NCBI RefSeq assembly: GCF_034470605.1
Contig: NZ_JARGYT010000033.1
Coordinates: 1 to 13,035, forward strand
DNA from: Cyrtobacter comes
Lineage (GTDB): Bacteria > Pseudomonadota > Alphaproteobacteria > Rickettsiales > Midichloriaceae
Reading direction: 5' to 3'
Length of the DNA: 13,035 bases
Positions 1-6,878 of this stretch are shown one piece after another. The position numbers and the translations under genes were made by a program. Position 1 is the stretch's first letter. Every line of letters starts with the position of its first letter. The notes beneath the pieces were generated by a model. That model ran no database searches, was not told the DNA's origin, and saw only the letters and a program-made list of their open reading frames with translations.

Positions 1-29
1 TTCTTTCTAAATTCTATTGGATATGACAT
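1..29 (-). mobile_element. Possible 5' end of a transposase ORF (partial)
   Basis: On the minus strand an ATG at 29-27 opens a frame reading MSYPIEFRK before leaving the window. This resembles the opening of IS630-type transposases, which often start MSYS(I/Y)(E/D)FR before a helix-turn-helix. Only nine residues are visible, so the call rests on the start motif and on the nearby transposase debris. It could be chance. Confidence 0.22.
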
Positions 30-104
30 TTTTTCTTTATATAGCATTTATATCATTTTTATCAAAATTAGCATGACATTTTATAACGGATTAGCTATAG
101 CTCT

Positions 105-365
105 CTAAGATAGGAATATCTCTTGGTGATTTACCAATGCTCTTGACCTCCTTCTCCACAGCTTCTCCAGCCGTGTATTATCATCTGAAACGGTATATTC
201 ATTATCCTAGCTCGAATTAAGATACATCGATACAGACATGTATTTCTCTTTGAGAGAGTATTTTATTTTTTGTTCAATCTGCCACATTATTTGCACCTAT
301 ACCTTTGCGTGACTATAACCATTCTTGATCATGGTTTTGTTAGAGCAAAATTTACACACCTTCAT
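105..365 (-). pseudogene. Degenerate IS1-like transposase remnant
   Basis: Read on the minus strand from the ATG at 365-363, the frame begins MKVCKFCSNKTMIKNGYSHA. This matches the N-terminal zinc-ribbon style of IS1 InsA-like proteins (CxxC, then KNG). A stop follows at 299-297. In a shifted frame comes YRCK-stop-CGRLNKK, the expected second CxxC half, then KYSLKEKYMSVSMYLNSS, which resembles the YSEE..K..AI.LYLEGNS segment of the same family. Farther on, YTVSDDNTRLEKLWRRRSR resembles the C-terminal region of IS1 InsB. The catalytic middle is missing and several stops and frameshifts are present, so it cannot be active. Family assignment is by motif memory only. Confidence 0.42.
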
Positions 366-490
366 AGCACATTCATTTAACACACGTTGTCACGCTATCA
401 CATAATAAAATCTATCTTTTTATGACAATACCTATTTATAAAGATGGTATTTTATCTGAAATAAGTAGTGAGGAATTATAGTTATTTTAA

Positions 491-545
491 GGCTAATAAA
501 TTGTAATACAAGAAATATTATGCTATTTCAAATAAAACGACTCTA
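491..545 (+). repeat. Interspersed repeat family A, copy 1 (plus)
   Basis: This segment contains GGCTAATAA, TGTAAT, CAAGAA, TATTATG and TCAAATAAAAC in the same order and spacing as the reverse complement of 10767-10820, with roughly a dozen differences over about 54 bases. It lies in noncoding DNA just before an IS5-like coding scrap. It is the most diverged copy of the family at its 3' end. Confidence 0.55.
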
Positions 546-568
546 ACTTAAAATTAGAAAAGAAATAA

Positions 569-652
569 CGCAAACTTCTACGCGGCTCTCTCAAAGAAAA
601 TGAGCGTGAAGCTAAAAAAGCACAACCATCCCTCATAACGGTGCAAAATTAG
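569..652 (+). pseudogene. Scrap of an IS5-like transposase
   Basis: A 27-codon open stretch with no start codon encodes a peptide containing LKENEREAKKAQPSLITVQN, then a stop at 650-652. The segment K..QPS.I.V followed by a polar residue resembles the region around the first catalytic Asp in IS5-family transposases (PSLIVVDSQSVK), but the Asp itself is not preserved in frame. It is bracketed by two copies of interspersed repeat A. The match is short, so the call is tentative. Confidence 0.22.
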
Positions 653-679
653 ACGGATCGATTTTATTAGCTAATTAAT

Positions 680-755
680 ATAGGGTTTTAAGCTGAATTA
701 GCATAGGCTGTAATATAGTATTACATGTTATCTATCTCAAATAAAACAGCTATAT
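680..755 (+). repeat. Interspersed repeat family A, copy 2 (plus)
   Basis: The unit runs TTTTAAGCT, TAGCATAGGCTGTAATATAG, TATTAC, TTATCTAT, then CTCAAATAAAACAGCTATAT. It matches 7655-7738 closely and the reverse complements of 8251-8328 and 10767-10820. The GTAATA...TATTAC arms form a small hairpin near the centre. Noncoding. Confidence 0.65.
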
Positions 756-846
756 CTTGCGACTATACGATCTAAGGATCAAGAATCATACATATCTTTT
801 CTTATATAGGCCGCTATCAAGTATAACGTTTATTAACAGTGCATAG

Positions 847-1263
847 TTAAAATACAAACTTTACGCCAAAATCTATACTAGTATTTTTAGCCTGATTTAC
901 AACTTTATCTTTCAATATAATATCACCATGTACATCTCTAAAACCAGCTTCAAAAGTCAAATTGATATTTTTATTTATATGGTATGAGAAAATAATTGAT
1001 GATCCAAAGCTAAAGAAATTTTCTTTGCGTTCATCAACAGATATAGAAGAATTACCAAAATGAATTTTTGTACCAATCATAAATTTTTCGCTAATGTTGA
1101 ACATGCGAGAAAGATTTATTGAAGCTCTGTTTAATTTTATATCAAAAGGATCCTGCTTTATCTGCGCCGTATGTATATTCAAGCCCAACCTCAATTGGAT
1201 TTTTATTTGATAAAGATAATGAGCAAGAAACGGTCTTATATATCTCTGAGAGACCGAGCCCAA
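847..1263 (-). CDS. C-terminal beta-barrel half of a frameshifted outer membrane protein
   Basis: This minus-strand frame holds the missing end of the gene at 1142-2434. Its own upstream part (1263 to about 1148) is out of frame with that gene and is not protein-like, so it is probably not translated independently. The real coding part starts at the T-run at 1147-1144: dropping one T gives ...GADKAGSF-DIKLNRAS... without a break. The 98 residues gained hold five alternating amphipathic strands (for example KFMIGTKIHFGNSSISV and INLTFEAGFR) and end DFGVKFVF. That ending fits the beta-signal recognised by the BAM complex (polar-x-Gly-x-x-aromatic-x-aromatic at the extreme C-terminus), which argues that this is the native end of the protein. 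Confidence 0.6.
   Translation of the reverse strand: MGSVSQRYIRPFLAHYLYQIKIQLRLGLNIHTAQIKQDPFDIKLNRASINLSRMFNISEKFMIGTKIHFGNSSISVDERKENFFSFGSSIIFSYHINKNINLTFEAGFRDVHGDIILKDKVVNQAKNTSIDFGVKFVF
1142..1148 (-). other. Frameshift site TTTTGA (shift-prone or mutational)
   Basis: On the minus strand the codons read GGA TCC TTT TGA T. If the ribosome holding tRNA-Phe on TTT moves forward one base, it re-pairs perfectly with TTT and next reads GAT, entering the barrel frame. A sense codon slipping into an adjacent UGA is the same layout as the prfB (RF2) programmed +1 site, CUU UGA. No upstream Shine-Dalgarno-like stimulator is evident. A one-base insertion in a T3 run, or a sequencing error, explains the data equally well. 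Confidence 0.5.
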
Positions 1264-2434
1264 TTATAACGTTCTTATACTGTGCTTTTATAATTCCAGA
1301 AGGAACGAATTTTGCAAATGGTGAATGGATAGGATCTTGACTAGCTTGTAAATCGTATTTCTCGCTACCTTTCTTCTTATCAGTAGCAGAAGGTTGATCA
1401 GCAGCGTCCTCATTTCCATAAAGAATGGAGTACTGGTCACATGTTTTCTCATCATTTTGCTTGGCATTATTATTTGGGTCAGTTTTCTCATCATTAGCAA
1501 AATACTGATCAGCAACGTCTTTATTTTTATAAGAAATGGAATATGGATCATGTGTTTTATGATCATTTTGCTTGGCATTATGATCTGAGTCAGTTTTCTC
1601 ATAAGTAGCAGAACGTTGATCAGCAACGTACTCACTTTCATAAAAAACGGAATACTTGTTACATGTTTTATTATAACATTTGTCAATAATCTTCTGACCA
1701 GATGATACTGTTGCTGCCGGAAGATCACTACTTTCATTAGGTACTGTTATTGTGTTTACTACAGTAGTTGTAGTATTAAACAATGGTTGAATTTTATCTG
1801 CATTCGCTTCTTTTGTAGGTACAGAAGATTGATCAGTTTGGCTATTTTCGTTATTAGTGCCGTTACTAGTGCTGTTATTCTGAGCACCAATCTCATTATT
1901 GGTGTTGGAAGAATAGTTTGCTAAGCCTTTGAAATCCCTAATCAATGTCTCGCAGCTATTATCAAGGCCATCACCAAGGTTGTCGCACTTAACGCAACTA
2001 TTCTTCTGTACCAGCTCATATAATTTCTTTGCGTCCTCAATAACACATTGTTCACGATTTGGATTCTGGCAAGTGGTATTAGAATAACTATATATTGGTA
2101 TGTTTGGGAATAAGTGTTTTTTTTCCTCTCTGGTATAGAAATCAAATATTCTTTTTGAAGGAACAATTACCATATCAGTAGTCCCGCATTCAAAGAACGT
2201 ATTATACTCAGAGTATGGTAGTGCTGTTTTATAATACTCATTAAAGCCAATAGCATATTTACTACCATCTTCATGGGTATAAAATTCTATAGAATTAGTA
2301 AATTTCGACAAGCGGTCATAAGGATTTTTGGTACTTCGTTCCGTTGTACTGCCCCAGCTTGCAAAAGCACTATTAGTGCCAAGAAGCAAAATGCAAAACG
2401 TGGATAATGTTAATAAGCTATTTTTGTACACCAT
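1142..2434 (-). CDS. Secreted, repeat-bearing putative outer membrane protein (frame broken near the 3' end)
   Basis: As it stands the ORF encodes 430 residues. Residues 1-26 are a clear signal peptide (MVYKNSLLTL, hydrophobic core, then NSAFA before the likely cleavage), so the protein is exported. Residues 27-165 are a globular-looking region with several cysteines (C83, C122, C130, C147, C150, C161) that could form periplasmic or extracellular disulfides. Residues 170-210 are an Asn/Ser/Thr-rich linker. Residues 258-357 are two full and one partial 37-residue repeat. From about 370 the sequence turns into short amphipathic beta strands (GIIKAQYKNVIIGLGLS, PIEVGLEYTYGAD), then stops abruptly at TGA (1144-1142). 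The next frame continues the barrel, giving 528 residues and about eight strands in all. The family is not recognised. A surface antigen is an inference from export, repeats and barrel. The ATG start places the signal peptide correctly; no strong Shine-Dalgarno is visible. Confidence 0.72.
   Translation of the reverse strand: MVYKNSLLTLSTFCILLLGTNSAFASWGSTTERSTKNPYDRLSKFTNSIEFYTHEDGSKYAIGFNEYYKTALPYSEYNTFFECGTTDMVIVPSKRIFDFYTREEKKHLFPNIPIYSYSNTTCQNPNREQCVIEDAKKLYELVQKNSCVKCDNLGDGLDNSCETLIRDFKGLANYSSNTNNEIGAQNNSTSNGTNNENSQTDQSSVPTKEANADKIQPLFNTTTTVVNTITVPNESSDLPAATVSSGQKIIDKCYNKTCNKYSVFYESEYVADQRSATYEKTDSDHNAKQNDHKTHDPYSISYKNKDVADQYFANDEKTDPNNNAKQNDEKTCDQYSILYGNEDAADQPSATDKKKGSEKYDLQASQDPIHSPFAKFVPSGIIKAQYKNVIIGLGLSEIYKTVSCSLSLSNKNPIEVGLEYTYGADKAGSF
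1364..1663 (-). repeat. In-frame 111-bp tandem repeats, about 2.7 copies
   Basis: Within the surface protein gene, residues 258-294, 295-331 and 332-357 are tandem copies of a 37-residue unit. Shared features are YS near the start, (D/Y)xADQ in the middle, EKTD or DKK, and NAKQNDxKT at the end. The copies are diverged at the protein level (C/H at position 1, variable loops), suggesting an old duplication. Copy number change by recombination would keep the reading frame because 111 is divisible by three. Confidence 0.8.
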
Positions 2435-3467
2435 ATCAATCTAATATTACAGAGCGTAGTTTGCTATGCGCTATAGTAATACATTATTACATATAATCAA
2501 TATATTATTATAAATAATTAGCTAGATATTAGAAGATGATATGCCTCTTTTTAGAGATTAGGTTATTTTTATGGTGATTTTAAATTGTATATCTATCATC
2601 TAGATATACTTAGTAAGCAATAGATAATTTTGCATAAAATGGTTTTTAGATTATTTGTTTGTTATTCATTTCGTGTTTGATTGTTTTAAATCCAGGTCAC
2701 TGGACAGTCCATTCATCTATATAGCAAAAAATAGCCCAATTTTCGAAACCGTAATAATATGTATGCGAGTACCCTGAGTTTTTAAAAGACATGAGGCCAG
2801 CATTGAGGTGCGAATAAATAAAGTGATATCAGTAGATCGGCTTTATAAGATTAACAATAGTAAAATCAAAGGGTGTAATTTAGATTGTTTAAGGAGTAAA
2901 AGATGTATATTTGTGCCGAGATTAAAATCATCATGAGAGGTTTATAAATGCAGCTTAATAACTTTAAGTTTCCAAAAAAATATAGGAAGAAGCTCTGTTA
3001 ATGGAGGGGATATGAAGAAAAGCCAAACAATTAGTACGTCAATCAATGATGGTTAATGAAAATGTTATTTTATATGCTACAAAGCTTCAAGATTAGGCCC
3101 ATAGAATGTGGTGCGATAATAATGCGAATCGGAAAGGAGGCGGGTAAGTTTTTATTCAGAACACAGGCTGCTTTTTTAAGAAGAAGTGCTACTAAGCCAG
3201 TTATAGAGTTAGGGCAGCCCAATAAAAGAATGAATCAGAGGCGCTTTGTTACCTTTTATACCTTGATAAGCCAGTAAAATGCCAAGATATTAAACACCAC
3301 CTACATAACAAGAAGCAACTGAAGACCACTCAGCGCTGCTTCCACACCAAACCCGTGAATTAAGCAAAAAATCCACAAAATAAAAAGTAAATATTCGGCG
3401 AGTAGAAGAGCGCCAGGCAAATATTTTATTCCTAAAAGCTATAGAGGTGTAATTCCAGATATAACAA
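2435..3467. other. Long region without a convincing gene
   Basis: About 1 kb separates the surface protein gene from rpsI, which converge away from or run past this DNA on the minus strand. No ORF here looks like a real protein. The plus strand from about 2891 to 3280 is more coding-like in composition but is split over frames: AAGGAG at 2891-2896 precedes ATG 2903 with ideal spacing yet encodes only 14 residues, and the open frame 3056-3277 has no recognisable motif. This may be an eroded gene. No tRNA, SRP RNA or RNase P core motif was found, and no clear terminator follows rpsI. Confidence 0.4.
2473..2500 (-). promoter_or_regulatory. Candidate promoter of the surface protein gene
   Basis: On the minus strand TTGATT (2500-2495) lies 16 bases before TACTAT (2478-2473), an acceptable sigma-70 pair about 40 bases upstream of the ATG at 2434. 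In the leader an imperfect hairpin (AGCGTAG...CTATGCGCT, about 2454-2472) lies just after the -10. In such AT-rich DNA similar matches arise by chance. Confidence 0.3.
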
Positions 3468-3857
3468 TCAGCGTTTAGAAAACTGGAAGCTTTTTCTAGC
3501 TTTTTTACGGCCATACTTCTTACGCTCAACTGCACGGCTATCTCTAGTTAAGAAACCGTTAGCTTTTAGTACTGCTCTAAAAGAACCACTTGCCTCATTT
3601 AAGGCCCTACTAATACCATGCCTAACAGCGCCAGCTTGAGATGGTTTACCACTACCCCTAACTGTGCAAAAAACATCAAACTGATCAATTGTATTAGTGG
3701 CAATTAGAGGTTGTTTTACTAAATGTAAAAGGCATTCCCTACCGAAGTAAATCTCTGCACTCTTATTATTAACAACTACTTTCCCTGATCCACTAGATAT
3801 CCAGACCCTTGCTGAGGCTTCTTTTCTTCTTCCTGTACCGTAACTTCTAGAATCCAT
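3468..3857 (-). CDS. rpsI: 30S ribosomal protein S9
   Basis: The 129-residue product has the S9 layout: GTGRRKEASARVW near the start, the central GSGKP..QAGA.RHGI.RAL segment, and the basic C-terminal tail ending RKKYGRKKARKSFQFSKR. In the family this tail reaches the P-site and its last Arg contacts the anticodon-loop region of P-site tRNA; that Arg is present. Length is normal for a short alphaproteobacterial S9. The ATG start follows the rplM stop by 24 bases, the usual L13-S9 pair, so the two are almost certainly co-transcribed. There is no visible Shine-Dalgarno in the spacer, so translation may depend on coupling or on an unstructured leader. Confidence 0.96.
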   Translation of the reverse strand: MDSRSYGTGRRKEASARVWISSGSGKVVVNNKSAEIYFGRECLLHLVKQPLIATNTIDQFDVFCTVRGSGKPSQAGAVRHGISRALNEASGSFRAVLKANGFLTRDSRAVERKKYGRKKARKSFQFSKR

Positions 3858-3881
3858 ATAAATTGTGCGTATAAAAAATAA

Positions 3882-4331
3882 CTATAATTCTATCGACTCA
3901 GGCTGCTGTCCTGAATGGGGATGCTGATCGCCACCATACACATAAAGCTTTTTGAACTGAGCTCTTGCAAGCGCGCTCTGCTTAGGCATCATACCACGAA
4001 CAGCATTCATAAGAAGACGCTCAGGATATTTACCAGAAAGTATCTTCCCAAACGTTCTTGACTTTACGCCGCCTGGGTATCCAGTATGCCAGTAAAAGCT
4101 ATTTTGATCAAGTTTCTTTCCAGTAAGACGAACCTTAGCAGCATTTATAACAATAACATTATCACCTGAATCTATATGAGAGGTGAAATACGATTTATGC
4201 TTGCCGCGTAAAACAATGGCTATCCTAGAAGCTAGCCTACCTAAAGTCTTGCCTTGCGCATCAATTATGAACCAACTCTTCTTAAGTTCGCCGTGCTTTA
4301 AGAAGGAGGTGCCTGCCGAATAAGAAGCCAT
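3882..4331 (-). CDS. rplM: 50S ribosomal protein L13
   Basis: L13 is an early-assembly protein of the large subunit. Signature segments are W.IIDAQGKTLGRLASRIA (residues about 20-40), LRGKHK, D.GDNVIVINA..V.LTGKK, the HTG(Y)PGG loop, and the C-terminal YVYGGDQHPHSGQQPE. The frame is open to a GTG at 4352-4350, which would add MDLVCFC. I prefer the ATG at 4331-4329 (149 residues) because MASYSAG...KKSWFIID aligns with rickettsial L13 starts, and because the promoter at 4393-4365 predicts a transcript starting near 4358, leaving only about six bases before the GTG. First gene of the rplM-rpsI operon. Confidence 0.93.
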   Translation of the reverse strand: MASYSAGTSFLKHGELKKSWFIIDAQGKTLGRLASRIAIVLRGKHKSYFTSHIDSGDNVIVINAAKVRLTGKKLDQNSFYWHTGYPGGVKSRTFGKILSGKYPERLLMNAVRGMMPKQSALARAQFKKLYVYGGDQHPHSGQQPESIEL

Positions 4332-4364
4332 ACAGAAGCATACCAAATCCACATAAGGCGGGCG

Positions 4365-4393
4365 AATCTAATACTTTGTTCTCACATTGTCAA
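4365..4393 (-). promoter_or_regulatory. rplM-rpsI promoter
   Basis: On the minus strand a perfect TTGACA (4393-4388) is followed after 17 bases by TAGATT (4370-4365). The predicted transcript starts near 4358 with a leader of roughly 27 bases to the rplM ATG. The consensus -35 and ideal spacing make this the best promoter in the window. Confidence 0.65.
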
Positions 4394-4703
4394 TCAGGTA
4401 TTTGAAATGTAGTAGTGAATACTTTCTTTATTATGTAGGAAAATTTTAAAACGGCGCTAAGATGGTGTGTGCAACGGTGATGGTATTGTTGATTTTTTAT
4501 AGAGCTAAGCAAGTAGCTGTGCCGTTACTGCCTTCAAGGCAACTTAAAAAGTTAGTTTTAATAGTAACTTCTTAATAAGAATTGGGTATAAAACAATTGC
4601 AGTCCTATCAATAACTAATTGAACATTAATTTTTAGTATCATTTATAAATTTTCTTATTGACTTTCGTTGGATAGTTTTCTAGCTTCCGGGCCTAATCTT
4701 TGC
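4394..4703. other. Gap between the rplM promoter and tRNA-Arg
   Basis: No protein-coding frame is convincing here. A short perfect inverted repeat TGCCTT-C-AAGGCA lies near 4540-4553. The right end holds the candidate tRNA promoter. Nothing else is supported. Confidence 0.4.
4658..4686 (+). promoter_or_regulatory. Candidate tRNA-Arg promoter
   Basis: TTGACT (4658-4663) stands 17 bases before TAGCTT (4681-4686), which would start transcription about ten bases before the mature tRNA 5' end. The -35 is strong and the -10 is weak (three of six). Confidence 0.38.
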
Positions 4704-4781
4704 GTGCTCTTAGCTCAGTCCGGATAGAGCAGCAGCCTTCTAAGCTGTAGGTCGAGGGTTCAAATCCTTCAGGGCACGCCA
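4704..4781 (+). tRNA. tRNA-Arg (anticodon UCU)
   Basis: The full cloverleaf can be drawn by hand. The acceptor arms GTGCTCT (4704-4710) and AGGGCAC (4771-4777) pair with one G-T. The D stem is GCTC/GAGC. The anticodon stem is GCAGC/GCTGT around the loop CTTCTAA, giving anticodon TCT at 4739-4741. The T arm is GAGGG-TTCAAAT-CCTTC. The discriminator is G and CCA is encoded (4779-4781). Anticodon UCU reads AGA/AGG, the arginine codons used heavily in this AT-rich genome, as groEL and atpF show. Confidence 0.96.
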
Positions 4782-5409
4782 TGATATCTGTTTTTAAATG
4801 TTTGTAGTCTTAGTAATTACAAATTTAGGTCTTCCGCTAATTGTAAATATTTCCAGTGGATCGTTGGGTAATATTGGTGCCACAATATTACTTGTGTCTT
4901 GATTATGTTATAAATTGGTGATTATAGTAACCACTTTGTAATATAGTGAAAACATGAAGCATTTGATCATATACGTAGTTTTAGAATAATCTTTTTCTAT
5001 TCAATCGCACTAACTAACTCGTATGCAAAACATCTTGTTTTTTTTACGAAAAGTGTTTTTGTAAATTATAAAAAATTGAATTCCTCTATAGAAAGCTATG
5101 ATGAAACATGTTGTATGATAGCAAATACTCCAATAGCTAGGAGAATCCGTTTAAATGATCATATTTTGATGCTGAGTAATTAAGTGCTTATGCGTTTATA
5201 ACATGAATAAATAGAGTTTAGATATATATGATTGGTAGAAGAATTCATATAAGAGTTGTGTACATATATTTTGGTACGTGCGCTATAATCAAAGAATATC
5301 TAAATATTTCTACAGCGTGAGCGATTAAGGTGGCATTAAATCTAGTTTGTTAGTTGGCAAAATTAGCATTTTAAGCTATTTTGCTAATAAAGTTTTTGAT
5401 ATTCGACAT
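4782..5409. other. Noncoding stretch before the F0 operon
   Basis: No recognisable gene is present, and in particular no atpI, which often precedes atpB in alphaproteobacteria. A plus-strand frame is open from 4950 to 5183 (77 codons) but lacks a start near its beginning and has no known motif. AAAACA-TCT-TGTTTT followed by more T residues (5027-5045) could be a weak terminator. TATAAT at 5284-5289 is an exact -10 hexamer about 120 bases before atpB and is the best candidate for the operon promoter, though no good -35 sits at 16-18 bases. Confidence 0.4.
4868..4891. repeat. Perfect 9-bp inverted repeat downstream of tRNA-Arg
   Basis: GTAATATTG (4868-4876) and CAATATTAC (4883-4891) are exact inverted copies around a six-base loop. 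No T-tract follows, so it is not a classical terminator. Confidence 0.5.
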
Positions 5410-6144
5410 ATGGGTGACCCTCTTGCACAATTCGCTATAAAAAAAGTGATCTCGTTTACCGCTTGGGGAGTAAATGTTTCCTTTACGAACTATGCGCTGG
5501 CTTGCATTGTAAGCGTTGCGCTTATCTTACTTTTTTTTACTATTATATTAATTACAAAACCTTCAAAAACTAGAAAGACAACAAGGTCAGCTGCGCTCGC
5601 CACTATTTTATACGAGGTTGTCGTTAATATGATTGGAAAGGATACTCAAAAAGAAGATATATATAAATTTTTCCCGCTCATATTCACAACTTTTATTTTT
5701 GTATTAGGGTGCAACATTGTTGGCATGATTCCCTTCTCCTTTACTGTAACTAGTCATATCATTACAACTTTTGCCCTTGCCTCGTTTTTGTTTGTAATTA
5801 TCAACGTAGTTGGTTTTTCAAGACATGGCTTGGGTTATTTTAGGATTTTAGCTCCTGAAGGGGCGCCTCTATATATATTGCCACTTTTGGTTATTGTGGA
5901 GTTTTTTGCATATATAGCAAGGCCTATAAGCCTTTCAATAAGGTTAGCAGCTAATATGATGGCTGGGCATATAGTGCTTAAGGTTATTGCGGGCTTTGTT
6001 TCTATATCTGGTGTATTCTTCCTTTTTCCTTTTGCGCTATTGACATTGTTAACTGGATTTGAAATATTCGTCGCGGTGTTGCAGGCATATATATTTGCAA
6101 TACTTTCTTCTGTTTATCTTGGTGATGCAATTAATCTTCACTAG
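5410..6144 (+). CDS. atpB: F0F1 ATP synthase subunit a
   Basis: Subunit a forms the two half-channels that pass protons to and from the c ring in the inner membrane. The 244-residue protein starts MGDPLAQFAIKK, matching the (N/D)PLAQF.I opening of alphaproteobacterial subunit a. It has several membrane helices (about 28-49, 88-107, 115-136, 155-170, 187-207, 208-235). The essential channel arginine is R178 in SLSIRLAANMMAGH, and the last helices carry the conserved E.FVA.LQAYIF segment. The frame extends upstream to a TTG at 5347, but that adds 21 residues with no family match, so the ATG at 5410 is preferred. First gene of the F0 operon, with atpE 23 bases after its stop. No strong Shine-Dalgarno is visible. 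Confidence 0.95.
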   Translation: MGDPLAQFAIKKVISFTAWGVNVSFTNYALACIVSVALILLFFTIILITKPSKTRKTTRSAALATILYEVVVNMIGKDTQKEDIYKFFPLIFTTFIFVLGCNIVGMIPFSFTVTSHIITTFALASFLFVIINVVGFSRHGLGYFRILAPEGAPLYILPLLVIVEFFAYIARPISLSIRLAANMMAGHIVLKVIAGFVSISGVFFLFPFALLTLLTGFEIFVAVLQAYIFAILSSVYLGDAINLH

Positions 6145-6167
6145 CGTTTTTTTATCTTTTTTATCTT

Positions 6168-6392
6168 ATGGAAAATTTTAAGTTTATAGCAATAGGGTTG
6201 ATGGCTTTTGGAATGATGGGTGCGGCTATTGGCGTTGGTCTTATCTTTTCCGCGCTACTTAAAAGTATTGCTAGGAATCCTTCGGCCACTCAAGAGTTAA
6301 CAAAAGGAGCTTTTATAGGTGCTGGTCTTGCGGAAGCTATGGGTTTGTTTGCTTTTCTTATAGCTCTTTTACTTCTTTTTGTGATACAATAG
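6168..6392 (+). CDS. atpE: F0F1 ATP synthase subunit c
   Basis: This 74-residue proteolipid is the monomer of the rotating c ring. Helix 1 (about 5-32) carries the glycine-rich GAAIGVG packing motif, the polar loop is RNPSA (R36-P38), and helix 2 (about 47-73) carries the ion-binding carboxylate E56 in GAGLAEAMGLF. The residues around E56 look like a proton-type site, without the extra polar ligands expected for sodium; this is by inspection only. Length is typical for alphaproteobacteria. It lies between atpB and the b' gene, the usual order. Confidence 0.97.
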   Translation: MENFKFIAIGLMAFGMMGAAIGVGLIFSALLKSIARNPSATQELTKGAFIGAGLAEAMGLFAFLIALLLLFVIQ

Positions 6393-6427
6393 TATATATT
6401 CTTCACCGTTTATAAACTTATCTAGTT

Positions 6428-6865
6428 ATGCCACAGTTGGATTTTAGTACCTTTACTTCCCAGCTTTTTTGGCTTTTTATTTCATTCTGCTCCATTTATG
6501 CTTTTGTGAGTGTGGTTTTTGTACCAAGAGTCAGGAATTTTATTTACATAAGAAGGAACTATGTACAAGAAATGAGAGATGAGGCTAGGATTGCTTCTGA
6601 GAAAGCTAAAGAGATTGAAGAGCGGATAGTTTCGTTGCTTTCGGATGCAAAAATAGAAGCGTCTACCATAATTTTGAATGCAAAAAGTGAAGCTGAAGAT
6701 TTTTATAATACAAAGATAAAGGAGGTTGATATAGGGGTATCAGAGATGATACGAATAGAAGAGGCTTCGCTTTCTCAGCAGTATTCTTCTGATGTGAAAA
6801 AATTATCTAAGAATGTCTCTGATTTGAAAGATTTTATCATGAGCAAAGTCTCTAACAATATGTGA
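6428..6865 (+). CDS. atpX: F0F1 ATP synthase subunit b' (second peripheral stalk subunit)
   Basis: The start MPQLDFSTFTSQLFWLFISF is characteristic of b' proteins of alphaproteobacteria. One membrane helix (about 11-33) is followed by a charged, Ala/Glu/Lys-rich helical stalk running to the C-terminus (145 residues). In the family b' pairs with b to form a heterodimeric stator linking F0 to the F1 head. The gene sits between atpE and atpF as in other alphaproteobacteria, with only 13 bases to the next start. The gene is also named atpG or atpF' in some annotations; atpG is avoided here because it usually means the gamma subunit. Confidence 0.92.
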   Translation: MPQLDFSTFTSQLFWLFISFCSIYAFVSVVFVPRVRNFIYIRRNYVQEMRDEARIASEKAKEIEERIVSLLSDAKIEASTIILNAKSEAEDFYNTKIKEVDIGVSEMIRIEEASLSQQYSSDVKKLSKNVSDLKDFIMSKVSNNM

Positions 6866-6878
6866 GTAAATACTAGTT

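Noticed and set aside
1364..1663. CRISPR-like array
   Set aside because: The repeats are contiguous, in frame and coding, with no spacers.
1288..1737. Alternative-frame ORFs inside the surface protein repeats (both strands)
   Set aside because: Repeats keep several frames open at once; only the 1142-2434 frame has a signal peptide and a coherent domain order.
3056..3277. Plus-strand 73-codon ORF
   Set aside because: No recognisable motif and no Shine-Dalgarno at its start; treated as part of a possibly eroded region.
3290..3480. GGAAGCAGC on the minus strand, suggestive of the SRP RNA core, and a hydrophobic open frame
   Set aside because: The paired CAGG side of the SRP RNA domain IV loop is absent, and the hydrophobic frame has no start codon or homology I recognise.
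4798..4902. 34-codon hydrophobic ORF after tRNA-Arg
   Set aside because: Too short, no Shine-Dalgarno, and it overlaps a perfect inverted repeat.
4950..5183. 77-codon open frame before atpB, considered as atpI
   Set aside because: No start near its beginning and no membrane helices as AtpI would have.
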